64,000 nt of DNA from positions 124,001-188,000 of the forward strand of contig JALBUN010000016.1 of the NCBI GenBank assembly GCA_025174535.1, read 5' to 3'. Source of the stretch: Cantharellus purpuraceus (Eukaryota; Basidiomycota; Agaricomycetes; Cantharellales; Hydnaceae). Of this stretch, positions 44,665 to 55,612 are shown piece by piece. Position 1 is the stretch's first letter, and every line of letters begins with the position of its first letter. Under the pieces are notes generated by a model that saw only the letters and a list, made by a program, of their open reading frames with translations, was not told the DNA's origin and did not search any database. Both the position numbers and the translations under genes were made by a program.

Positions 44665-46118
44665 TGTATGGGAACTGGTTTTCCCTTAAAAAGATCTTGT
44701 TTAAAGTCCCAAAACTGTACAATTCCGCTTGATGGCCTTAAAATATCAGCATATATCTGCTGCTTTCTCTTGATTCAGGGCCATTCAAATATTCTCTATT
44801 TTTTCATATTTTTTTGGGAATTTTCCATGCAGAAATGAGTCTACAAACTTATTGTTCTGCTGGGCGAAGTTTTGGGACCCACATGGACCCACAAACCTTC
44901 GCAGATGTCAGCAGCCTCAAAGTCAGCCGGAGTCACCCGGACAACTGACTCATTTTCAATCACATGACTCATTTCAATCTCCGACTCAATCTGGTCACCA
45001 CTGCCAGTAAATCCTCAATATCTTCACAACCACTGCACCTCCTGACTCCATTTTCAGTGGAGAGTTCAATAGAAGCTGTGCCTACCCATAGCTGTGCTAA
45101 TCAGCCTGGGAAACGAAGTATTGACCGAGTTATTTGAGTAATGGTGACTCATGCAATGACTCCTGCCATGACTCATGCTATGACTCCTTCCATGACTCAT
45201 ACCATGACTCCTGTGATTACTCATACTATGACCCCTGCTCTGAGTCACACTATGACTCCATCCATGACTCATGCCCTGAGTCAGAGCAAATCCAAGCAGC
45301 TCATTGGCTAGGAAACTTCCACCCCCTTCTCACATATTCCACTAGCTTCCAGTAGTTTCCATCTATTAATAGGTAGAAGTTTCCAGTAGTATTAGTCAGC
45401 TCCTGTAAATACAATATAAAAGGAGCCCATTCTGCCTCTGAAATAAATAACCATTTCTACCCCATCATTTGCACATCAGTGTGACTAGAGTGACATACAG
45501 TGTCATCCTCTATATCTCAGTAACTGTTGATTGTCCAGTTCAAGGGTCGCTTACAGTTGTGTAACTGTATTCGATTGCACTCGAAGTAGTGATTGTCCTG
45601 CTTTGGGCGTGAGTGTAGTATCTACCTCGCGTGACTACGAATCTACAGGGTGAGATTGTCTGTCGATAGTCCTGCCATTAGTGCTCTTGTTTAAGTTACT
45701 AGTGTGTACTGCCTTTGCAGAGCATTAGAATCTTGAACTTGTGTGAAGCAGTTGCTAGACTACTTCACACATTGCTGTTACCCGCTTCAGAGTGCCACTG
45801 GTTGGACGGTCGGATTCATCCACCTACTTCCTCTAGCCTCTAAGTGCATTCCCCTCTTTTTGGAATATCTGGACCCCTAAGCGTCCGTGAACTCTAGACT
45901 CTGGAAGTCTTATTCATTCCCTACTGCTAAGAAACGTATTACCTTCCTGCGTATCGTCTGCATTGACCATTACAACGGATTGTAACCAAAGTACAAATGT
46001 TAAATCGTTTCTGGAGTTGTGCTGCAGTAGGATTTGATATTCTTCTCAGCTGTTCATTCATGGAATTGTGGTGATTTAGAGTTTGCCCTAACACCATAAT
46101 TTTGCGGGTTCCAAAACA
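44665..46118 (+). mobile_element. L14 solo LTR, copy 3 (1454 bp)
   Basis: TGTATGGGAACTGG to GGGTTCCAAAACA with 5-bp duplication GGGAC (44660-44664 and 46119-46123). The uninterrupted LTR at 11234 shows the empty site. The upstream half holds eight TGASTCA motifs. A TATAAAA box at 45415-45421 and AATAAA at 45442 define the direction and the likely transcript start. The ends GGAACC and GGTTCC form an inverted repeat inside the TGT/ACA termini. Confidence 0.95.
44946..45283 (+). promoter_or_regulatory. Array of TGASTCA (Gcn4/AP-1-type) sites in L14
   Basis: TGACTCA at 44946, 44965, 45145, 45169, 45193 and 45265, and TGAGTCA at 45241 and 45277. The sites from 45145 on sit in imperfect repeats of roughly 12 and 24 bp containing ATGACTC. 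All lie 130-470 bp upstream of the TATA box. In fungi this 7-mer is the binding site of the bZIP factor Gcn4/Cpc1, which answers amino-acid starvation. Binding here is inferred. Confidence 0.7.
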
Positions 46119-46395
46119 GGGACTTCATTCCCCAGTTCTTATATCGAATCATGCCTAGTTCCTAAGTCTGATCCTAACTCTCTAAGTCATACTCTGCCTC
46201 CGAAATCTCAGACACTGGTATTAGTGAGGGCGCAGCACATAAGCTGAAGCCAAGTCCGTTCCGACCCCCACGACGTACCCGACTCCTTCTCCAACTCCAA
46301 CCAAACCTCCAACCAAACCTCCGACCCAATCTCTGACCCAATCTCCGACCCCCAATCGGACCGAGTGCGTAACAAATTGTAACACTGCAATGAAA

Positions 46396-46500
46396 ATAAA
46401 ACCCACACTGCATGAAATAGAACCCACACTGCATGAAATAGAACCCACACTGCATGAAATAAAACCCACACTGCATGAAATAGAACCCACTGCATGGATT
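46396..46500 (+). repeat. 21-bp tandem repeat, about five copies
   Basis: Units of AGAACCCACACTGCATGAAAT, with A/G variation at the second base and a shortened last unit. It lies just outside the GypA-type LTR. Confidence 0.93.
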
Positions 46501-46639
46501 AAAACACACTGATCCAATCCACTGACCCAAACCCATGAGCAATGTCTTTTTGTAACACTTTTGTAATCAAGTGATGCTTTTTTGTTTGTTTGTAACACCT
46601 GCTACACTATATAACACTAAGTTCATTAATGCCACAGAA

Positions 46640-47186
46640 AGAACCCTTGGCCAATGCAAAAGCAATAGCAAAGTAGATTGTCAGAACTCATGAATTATTT
46701 GCTTTTTAAGAGAAGCAGGTATTTGATGTGGCCATTTATTATTACCCATTGAGGCCTCAATATGCCTTCTCTTAGGTGTAGGTTCACTATCATGTATGAA
46801 ATCCCCTCATCAAAGAGTGTTGGCCCAAGGCTGCTTTGATTGCACATGATGGCTGTCATTTGCATTAGCATACAAGTAATGAGATTCTTCCTGGGGGGAC
46901 CAGAATGAATAGACATTGTTATGCACATCATGGATAGAATTAGAAGACAAAGAAGGCACTGGGATATCATGGGGGTCAAAAGTGCAAGAAGCATATAAAC
47001 AAGCAGTATGAAAATCAGAAGCATTATATAATTGTTGAACATGAATACCAGCTGCAAAACAATCTGCAACTGTAATAAGACATGTTGAAACACAGCAGTG
47101 ATCTTGAAACAGAAGTAGCAAATCATGTTTCAACATACTAGCTGATGGTAAGTGGCAATGTATGAAATTTGAGGAAGCTACAAAGC
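46640..47186 (-). other. Unassigned segment with a 129-residue ORF
   Basis: The minus-strand frame 47199-46810 (YNASDFHTACLYASCTFDPH; VYSFWSPQEESHYLY) overlaps a second open frame, 47126-46695. Neither matches a family I know. An old transposase fragment or host gene piece are both possible. GypB starts at its right edge. Confidence 0.35.
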
Positions 47187-47603
47187 TGTAAGTACCCAAG
47201 GTATTTACTTACTATAGTATATAGCTAGATAGTTATAATTAATGTATGCAGCATTCCATTAAGGAATGCTGTCTTCTTGATAGATATATGCACCCATAGG
47301 GTGCATATGTATAGTTATTATGTAATCCAGTGCATCATAAATGATGAACAGTGGCACATAGCCAGCAGCAAAAGCTCCCAGGAAGGGGAGCTAGACCCTA
47401 GAGAAGTTGCAGGGACTTCTCATAAGGAAGACTCTAGAAGAGAGTTGCCATGATTGTGAGACCACACAGACAATCGCACAATAGATTGTCTGTCGAACAA
47501 GAACCCTTCATTGAGTGGTTCTTTGATTAGAGAAGAAAGGAGGAGACAGTCATCCACTGTCTCCAATGTTCCTAAAGAAAAGGAATGTGCTCAATATACA
47601 AGC
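47187..47603 (+). mobile_element. GypB 5' LTR/leader, left part
   Basis: Begins TGTAAGTACCCAAGG like the LTR at 35061. Stem-loops: AGCATTCC 47250-47257 with 47263-47270; ATATGCACCC 47286-47295 with 47299-47308; GGAGACAGT 47542-47550 with 47556-47564. The L14 solo LTR interrupts the leader at 47604. The exact LTR end and primer site could not be placed. Confidence 0.6.
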
Positions 47604-49254
47604 TGTTTTGGAACCCACAAAATTATGGTGTTAGGGAAAACTCTAAATCACCACAATTCCATGAATGAACAGCTGAGAAGAATATCAAACCCTGCTGCAG
47701 CACAACTCCAGAAACAATTTGATGTTTGTACTTTGGTTACAATCCTTTGTATTGGTCAATTGTTATCACTATATTCATTAACATCCAGATCCCCGTCCGA
47801 TCCACTCAGATCCCCATGCGTATGAAATCTATACTCCATTTGGAAACTGCCATCTCCATCTCCCTGTCTGATTGTCACCGCCGATTCCGCCCATCCATCT
47901 TCAGTTCCGATTGATGCATCAGCATCACCATAGGAACCCAGACATCCAACCCAATCTCCGACCCCCAATTGGACCTAGTGTGTAACATCAATGCAGACTA
48001 TATGCAGAAAAGTAATACATTTCTTAGCAGCAAGAAATGAACCAGCGTCTAGAGTTCATGGATGCTTAGGGGTCCAGATATTCCAAAAAGAGGGGAATGC
48101 ACTTAGAGGCTAAGGAAGTAGGTGGATGAATCCAACCATCCAACCAGTGGCACTCAGAAGCAGGTAACAGCAATGTGTGAAGTAGTCTAGCAACTGCTTC
48201 ACACAAGTTCAAGCTTCTAATGCTCTGCAAAGGCAGTACACACTAGTAACTTAAACAAGAGCACTAATGACAGGACTATCGACAGACAATCTCACCCTGT
48301 AGATTTGTAGTCATGTGGGGCAGATACTACACTCATGCCCAAAGCAGGAATATCACTACTTTGAGTGCAATCAAGTACAGTCACACAACTGTAAAAGATC
48401 CTTGAACTGGTAATCAACAGTTACTGAGATATAGAGGATGACACTGTATGTCACTCTAGTCACACTGGTGTGCAGAAGATGGGTAGAATATGTTGAATAT
48501 GTTACTATTTCAGAGGCAGAATGACCTCCTTATATATTGTATTTACAGGGGCTGAGTAATGGTTCTGGAATATTCTACCTATTAATAGATGGAAACTACT
48601 GGAAGGTTGTGGAAGGTGGAAGAAAGGGGTAGAATATTCCAAGCCAATCACAGGTTCTGATCACTGCACTGATCAGGAGCTGAATAATGGTTCTGGAAAG
48701 TTCTATCTAATAATAGAAGGAAACAGTTATGGAAAGGGGTAGAATATTCCAAGCCAATCACCTGATCTGATCATCAATCACCTGCTCTTGCTCTGATCCC
48801 TGAACTAGGCACTGATCAGGCAAAAAGAAGGGTATCCACTCTGTTTTCTGCACTGGTTTGCACAGCCATGGATAGCCACATCTCAGGTCGTGATCTCCAT
48901 GGAAAATTGTGCCCTGAGAGGCTGTGGTTGTCAAGTTACAGAATATTTATTGATCAGAGACATCTGAACTTGAATTCAGGCCAAATGCCTGGTCCAGAGG
49001 CAGAGTGCTGACTGTGTGAAGGTTTGTGGGCGCCAATGGGTCCACAACTGTAGCATAGCAGAATAAGAGCATTCTGGGCTGAGTTCTGCATAGAATATTC
49101 CTGAAAAAAATATGGAGAAATAGAGAATATTTGAATAAGTCCATTCCAGGTACAAGCACCAAATATATGCAGATATTTAGGAATGGAAAAGTGAAGTATA
49201 GCACATTGGTGCTGCATAAATAGGATTTGATAGGGAAAAGGTGGTTCCCATACA
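47604..49254 (-). mobile_element. L14 solo LTR, copy 4, with nested GypA-type LTR
   Basis: TGTTTTGGAACCC to GGTTCCCATACA, flanked by CAAGC on both sides (47599-47603 and 49255-49259). Without the nested 227-bp LTR it is about 1.42 kb. It has the same CCAAT-type upstream half as the 14303 copy, not the TGACTCA array. It splits the GypB leader from gag. Confidence 0.95.
47761..47987 (+). mobile_element. GypA-type solo LTR, internally deleted (227 bp)
   Basis: TGTTATCACTATATTCATTA to GTGTGTAACA, flanked by TCAAT on both sides (47756-47760 and 47988-47992). About 310 bp are missing between CCCAGACATCC and AACCCAATCTCC. It is the innermost layer: GypB holds L14, which holds this LTR. Confidence 0.95.
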
Positions 49255-50982
49255 CAAGCACAAGTAGAAGTAGCAATACTTCTACTAGGGAATCGCGCAG
49301 CACAGATCGATGTGAAACCCACAGGTCAATCGCAAGATTGACTGAACAACTCATGCATAATCAACATGAGATGAAGAGCATTAGTGAAGCTAGTGCTCAG
49401 GCAGCTAAGATGGCTGCCAAAGCAGCTAGGAACGATGTTAAAATCACTCCAAGAGAACTCTGAGTGATGCAAGTCACATTGCTGAAGATCAGATTCTCAA
49501 CAAGAATCTGAATCCAGAGAGTCTGGACCTCCCTGGGGTGAGAGGGTCCAACCGAATGATTGGTTAGACAGAGGAAATGAATTTTCCCCAATGGAGGGAA
49601 TTAGAGACCCAGTAATCCCAGCGAGGCAAGGATTACTGATCCAGATTGAAGAGGAAACTCCTCAATCTATGGCAAAGGAGCTCAATCAAGAGATCGAGCT
49701 ATGGAAACAACAAGAAGTTGAGGCTTCTCATAAACATAGATTAGCCCTCAAATGGAAGGCTAAACATGCAAAGCAGGAGCTCGGCCAGCTGTTTAGAGAG
49801 CAGCGGCCCCAGCAAGAGCTCAATGTGGCTGTCAATTTGAATCGACAGTCACAACATGCACTGAACAGTTATCAGCATGTACAAGCGGTGGGCCTTTCAG
49901 GAGACACCCACCATGAGCAACAAGATACCCAATGGGTACCTCAAGAAGACATTCCCCATAACAGGGAGCAATCAGCACCATTGACCCTAGAAGGTCAAGG
50001 CATACCAGATCAATTGGACACAATTGATCCTATTGATAGCATTACTCGCATGGTGTGAGTAGCCATAGTCAATAATAGAGACACAGACCCAGAGAGTCTG
50101 TACTTGCCAAGGCGGGCATTAAAGTATTGCCTCCTGAGCAATATGCAGGAGGTGCAGATCTTGAAGAGTTTGAGATCTTTGTAGCAGGTATGCTACAATG
50201 GCTGAAGATGAATAATCTCCTAGGGCCATCAAGTACAAAGTTTCAGCTATTGTACTTAGGCACTCACCTTAAAGGTGAGGCCCAGGAATGGTTCTACAGG
50301 AATGTAGGACACTATGACAGGGCAGTCCAAGACTGAACCCTGGAAACTGCAATCCAAGGATTGCAGTGTAGATTCCTACACACCCTGACGCATCACCATG
50401 CATCAAATAAATTTGACTCTGTAATACAGGGTCAAAGGATCATTCACGAATTAATGAACGACCTAGATAAGTACGCGGGTTGCATGATAATGCCACCAGA
50501 CGCATACACATACAGGAAGAGGTTTGTAACCGCAATGCCTGAACCTCTGAGACAAGAAGTCCTCAAGAAGGGCTTCAATGCCAAATTTAGCAGTATCAAG
50601 CAGTTATATGAAACTGCTCGAATGATAGAGGAAGCAACATAATACCACCACAGTATGTGATGCCTGGAGAATGTGACTAATGCGTCCTCCTCAACCCATA
50701 GACCAGTAGTCAATAGAACTACTGGTATGATGAATATGGGGAGCCAACCCACACCCCAAGGACATGTGTATATGGCTCTCAACACATACTCATGACAAGT
50801 TAGTGTGTCAAGGTTGGAACCCTGTAATGGAAGCTCTGGGTCCAATTCCAACAATTACCTTTTCAAGGGTAATTATCAATTGAAACCACCAGCACACGCA
50901 AGTGGTGATCAATTGAACAATGTTACTAGTAATGTTGTGTGCTACAAATGTGGCCAGACAGGTCACATGTGACCTAGCTGCC
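49255..50982 (+). pseudogene. GypB gag (gypsy type) with zinc knuckle
   Basis: Several frames follow each other: a coiled-coil N-terminus (IARLTEQLMHNQHEMKSISE), a Gln/Glu-rich part (49591-50058), then the gypsy capsid (YAGGADLEEFEIFVAGML, LGTHLKGEAQEWFYRN, MPEPLRQEVLKKGF; 50127-50642) and a CCHC knuckle CYKCGQTGHM-stop-PSC (50940-50981). The TGA inside the knuckle is where Arg is expected, and another TGA near 50334 replaces Trp. Frameshifts separate the parts. Perfect stem-loops run through it, such as CAGTAATCC 49610-49618 with 49630-49638 and ACTGCAATCC 50346-50355 with 50358-50367. Confidence 0.85.
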
Positions 50983-52250
50983 CCAAATTAAAGGGCAACA
51001 TAAGGTTGGCTGCAGTCCAAAAGGATGTGTCCTCACACATAGTGGAGGATAAGGTAGACAGATTCTCCCCGATAGAGGGAGAACATGAAGAAGCAATGGA
51101 TGATCCCAAGGACCATCTAGATGAAAAAATATCAGCTATAGAAGTGGCTGATGAATGGGATGAAGAGGTCACCCCATATGAATGGGACGACCAAGATGAT
51201 GCTGAAAGGGAGGCTATGCCAATGTATCGCTCTAATGCGATACAAATTCAACCCAATGATCAAATTCCACCAAGACACACCTATGCAGTGCATTTCTGTA
51301 GTGCAACAAAATTCCTGAGAAACAGGGAATCATGACAGCTGCATATAGCTGCTGTCAGTGTCAACAGATCAGCCAAACCTGTGTATAATCATAGGAGCTG
51401 ACAGGAGTTGACAGCACGACCAGATAGACCATGCATAGACAACAAAACAATCTCTGGGTATTGGGAGATTGGTGGAACACTAGCCCACTGTCTATTAGAC
51501 AGTGGAAGCGAGGGGATAATGATATCCCCTGAATTCATACACATGAGAGGTATGAAAACCTTTGTGCTAGAGCAACCCATCGCACTGCAATTAGTGTGCA
51601 TTGGGAGCAGGAGTACCATAAATTATGGTACTCACACTACCATAAAATTTGGTAGTCAGGACATTGAAGAATATTTCGATGTCACCAACGTTGAGTATTA
51701 TGATACTTGGCACCCCATTCCTACAAAAGCTAGGAATATGCCTGGACTTTAATGGCCCAGGCCAAATCATGATGGGAACTGAAGAAGTCCCCACCAATGA
51801 AGAGCATAATACCGATGCTCTTCATACCCCATCATGGGGTATAAACTCAATGTGAGGAAGGAGTATTGGCACAAATAAATGACGCCAAGGGGGTAACTCT
51901 AAACATGAGCTACCCACAATGCAGTCCTTTCTAAAAAAAGGACTAGACTCGGTAAAGGACCCCCCAATGGAGGATCCAAATAAGAGCACAATGTGAATAG
52001 CTTCGTCTTGTGAAGGATCAACTGCTTACATGGCTGGTCAGATCCCTCAGTTGAGGGATCAATGAAAAGAAAAGTACACTGACCTACTCGGCAGCATACC
52101 CTTAGAACTTCCCCCATTTAGGGAAGTTAACCACAAGATTAATCTTGTGGATCCTGACAAGCAAATACATTATCACTTGCCTAAGTGTCCAGAGCACTAC
52201 TGAGCAGAACTTTCTTTGAAAGTTCTGCGATACACCACTGCTAAATGGTG
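50983..52250 (+). pseudogene. GypB acidic linker and aspartic protease
   Basis: An acidic stretch (51006-51335, EEAMDDPKDHLDEKISAIEV) is followed by a retroviral-type protease: GGTLAHCLLDSGSEGIMIS, with the DSG active site at about 51497, then GSRSTINYGTHTTIKFGSQ (51408-51752). The frame breaks at about 51735 and again later, so no active enzyme is expected. Ten or so stems of 7-11 bp lie between 51485 and 52278, including a perfect 20-bp palindrome at 52131-52150. Confidence 0.8.
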
Positions 52251-53160
52251 GGTATCAGCTACAGCCCAGCAGGCTGTACCAATGCTATGCATTCCCAAAA
52301 AAAAATGGGAAGCTCCACACCATGTTTGACTTGCATGAACAGAATGATAATACAGTGAAGGACATAAAACCCTTCCCCAATCAGGACAACATTAGACACA
52401 ATGTTGCCCACTGTACATATCGATCTAAACTCAATATGTCTGAGGCATAGGAACAGATACACATCAGACTGACAGATATACCCAAGACGGCATTTGCAAC
52501 CGTCTTGGGGACATTTGTCAGTCAAGTTGTGCAGCAAGGGGACTGCAATGCCCCCTTGACATTTCAGCAGCTCATGACTGCCATCTTCTGAGAATATATC
52601 AGAAGATTCATTTATGTAGATCTGGATGACATATTTGTGTACTCTCATACTATACAAGAGCACAAACACCACCTAGAGATGGTGTTCACCAAGCTCAGGA
52701 AAGTACATATGTTCCTGAGCAAGGATAAGATCGATCTATACTCAACAAGTATGGATTGCCTTGGTCACCTAATAGATGACCAAGGCATGCACGCAGATAA
52801 TGCAGTGAATATGAGAGTGGAGACAACCTAGGTCATACCATGAAGTCCAATGTTTTCTTGGACTAGTGCAGTATCTGGCACACTATATGCTAGACATAAC
52901 TGCATACACAACCCTGTTATCAGGTTGTGCTCATAATAATCATTCATTCTTATGGACACTGCTGCTGGAGAAATGCTTCAAAAGCATCAAGCTCCTAGCG
53001 TGTAGGGCTCCAATATTGAAGCCCATTGATGTCAATAACCCTGATACTATTTGAGTTATTACTGACAGCTCCAAAACTGGAGTCAGAGCCATATATGGAC
53101 AAGGAAAAGATTGGCAGACCTGTTGGCCTGCCAGATTCCTCTTTCTGTCTCAAATGCCAC
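52251..53160 (+). pseudogene. GypB reverse transcriptase and start of RNase H
   Basis: MFDLHEQNDNTVKDIKPFPN-type RT start, then GDCNAPLTFQQLM, the active-site region FIYVDLDDIFVYS (about 52610-52650; canonical YxDD with an altered spacing residue) and the thumb HLIDDQGMHAD. It then reaches the connection and the first strand of RNase H (ITDSSKTGVRAIY). Stops at TAG 52448 and TGA 52590 (Arg expected before EYI) inactivate it. The element ends at about 53160 and host sequence follows; integrase and 3' LTR are lost. Confidence 0.85.
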
Positions 53161-55554
53161 TCACGGACGAGGGGCTGCGGATAGTGGGAAACAGAGAGGG
53201 CGAAAGAGGTCGAGGATGAGGTCGAGGATGAAAAATGATGGGCTGGAGCTTTGACTTCGCCACAACAGAATTTGGGGGGCTACTCTTGCGCGTCAGTCGC
53301 GGCAAATACCGCCTGTGGATGTGTCATCAATTGAGTGTGATCACGTCAAGACGGCTAAGCAAGAATGTATAGTAGATGGTGACGAGGAAGTGAATAGATA
53401 GTTAAAGTCTCCATGAATGAAACCAATCAAATAAGACGCCATGACAACAAGTCACCTCATAATGACAACAAAACAAGCTCACCAACACGTCCGCACCAGA
53501 AGGCCATATTTTCTTCAGCATCACCCTCATCGGGTTCACATGGATGCTGCTCCCCCTGCTGTACCGAAGCCCACATCCAACAGGCGAGGCACGCAGTGCT
53601 AGTGTTGGGAAAACGTTTAAAGCGAAACAGATGCAAGAAGGGGGACATATAGCAATAGACAGGGCACGGCGGGGTAAGAGGTAATCGCGCTTGTCGGTGG
53701 CAGTGTACATGATATTATTTTGTACCGTTCACAGAGAGGTCGTTAGATATGTCATGTGCTTGCTGTTGGTCCTTGTCAGAAGTTGGGTCCGCTATTTGGG
53801 ATACTCCCGGGAAATGTGTTCAAGTCAGGATATGGATGCGGGTTACATATTTTCCTGTTGAAGGGTTCCAGGGCTGGCTGGGTGACTGCTGCCATGAACT
53901 CAGTGTTTTTGCTGGGGATTCAGCATCATGGCTCAATGTCTCGCTGGGGGAGTAATGCATGGGAGGGTGTATCTTCTCTCCAAAACGTATGCATGGGGGC
54001 CCTATACACGGCACATAAGCATTCGTGATAAATACTACAGTGATTGGGTTGGTAATGAGAGAACGCGCAATTGAAACGATCCATACCATTTGGTACATTC
54101 CTGTGCCCGCGTCACTCTATTCAACTTCAACATTCGACATCACGCGCACAATCAGCTCCTAAACGGGTCTTGCCCGTACTACTACAGACTGAGCCGGGAT
54201 GACAACAGACGCAACAGCCATGCCAATACGAGCTTCAAGACTTCATATGTATTCAGGAGGTGAATCATACCTCAAGGTCTGTAATATTCTGGGCGAGCGG
54301 GAAAGGTAGATTCAATTACTCAATGAGGGGTCTTCACGGTCTTCACACCCCGGAGACCAGTCTAAGAATAGACTTCTTCAGCTTGAAGGGTAGCGCAACA
54401 GCGCCTCCCGCGACCCTCAAACAATACAGCCGGAAAGGACGGCTCATCCCACCGAGATAGGCGTTCCAGATCGTCCTGATTCTGGTTGACCATATTCCTC
54501 ACTCTCGATGTCGGCTGTTATTAGCCCGCGATATGGAGTTAAGTCGATTGCGCTTGGCACTTGGATTTGTACTTGTGCTAAGTCTGCATCATTGAGAAGT
54601 GCTTGGAAAGCAGAGTCTGTAAAGAGTATCTCCAGGATAGACAGGAGAGGCGAAGAAATGGAGAAGGACGTCAGTTGGCTGCAGAAGCATATCCTGTTGA
54701 TTACGTAATTGGGCATTCCGAGTTTGTCTTTTACCTCGTTCTGCCCTTTACAGGCAACATAGGCGACACAAGTGAACTATCTTTGAGGGGATCGGGACTC
54801 TATTCGGGCATTTGGCACTCCAAAGTTGTGATGACTTATACTTCCTTGATCACACTGACATTAGTAGACTGACATAGGGCTTCGACAGCTGCTGCAACAG
54901 TGACAAGAAATTGGATACTCATCTACTAGGACTAATTGTCGGCTCTACCGGGCCAAGTGATGCCATTGCTCTCAAAGAGTGGGGATTTATTTGAACCAGC
55001 AGCTGGTCAACACTCATGAAATCAGACCCTGAAACACCGGCACTTGCAACGTCCTATCTACATGCTACAATAATAAAACAATGGACCACATGTGCCTATG
55101 CAGCGGATGGCCGGATATGTGAAGCCGCACTTTCAATAGCTGCCGTTCCGTCTGGGGAAGCTGATAAGCGCCATGCAAGGAAGAGAATCATATAGGGCAT
55201 CCTGGGCCATCAGGCCCGGTGACGGAAGAGAAGCACATGCATAAAGTTGAAACGTTCGTGCGGTTGTCCGAACGCCTCGCGTAATACCAACTTCGGCTCA
55301 GTTGCTTTGACTTGAAGTTTGATTTCAAAGCTTAAGCGTTTGATCGAGGCGTGGGAGCGCTAAACAAACCTGTCCATTGATGTGGAGCAGATAGACTTTG
55401 CCAACGTGCTTCAGAAGAGCCTTGGCATCGCCACTGCTGCTGAGTCAGCAGGTCTCCATACGGGTATTTGCATACATGCACATGCTCACCTGTGCGTGGC
55501 TCTTGCCCCGCCGCAGTCAGAACTGGACAAGTGCGGTAGGCTCACACCTCCCGC
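53161..55554. other. Host region with only weak gene signals
   Basis: GC-richer, CpG-containing sequence. The best open frame is minus 54716-54444 (90 residues, ending LTPYRGLITADIESEEYGQP), preceded by an AG acceptor-like site. It could be the last exon of a minus-strand gene whose other exons I cannot place. A plus frame at 53756-54028 has no motif. No transposon sequence was recognised. Confidence 0.4.
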
Positions 55555-55562
55555 GTATATAA
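55555..55562 (+). promoter_or_regulatory. TATA box of the RNase T2 gene
   Basis: GTATATAA, about 50 bp upstream of the ATG at 55613, in otherwise GC-rich promoter sequence. Confidence 0.6.
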
Positions 55563-55612
55563 CCGTCCTCTGAGAACGTTATGGTGTTCTTGTCGTTGAA
55601 CCCTTGAAAGCA

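Larger units (their letters stand above)
44365..46374 (+). mobile_element. GypA-type solo LTR, interrupted by L14
   Basis: Halves 44365-44664 and 46119-46374 together make about 551 bp, starting TGTTATGACTATATTCATTA and ending GAGTGCGTAACA. The outer flanks are AATTG on both sides (44360-44364 and 46375-46379), a perfect target duplication. L14 is inserted in its GACTGGGGACTTCATTCC segment. Confidence 0.95.

Noticed and set aside
45066..45355. Ser/His-rich (minus) and Asp/Ser-rich (plus) ORFs
   Set aside because: Both are translations of the TGACTCA repeat array in the L14 LTR, not genes.
46208..46598. Repeated FHAVWVL-type and SCSVGSI-type ORFs on the minus strand
   Set aside because: They are produced by the 21-bp tandem repeat.
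46810..47199. KDZ or hAT transposase fragment
   Set aside because: No diagnostic catalytic or zinc motif could be seen in the 129-residue frame. Left as unassigned.
47604..49254. L14 as the 5' LTR of GypB
   Set aside because: It has its own CAAGC target duplication inside GypB leader sequence, and GypB begins earlier with TGTAAGTACC at 47187.
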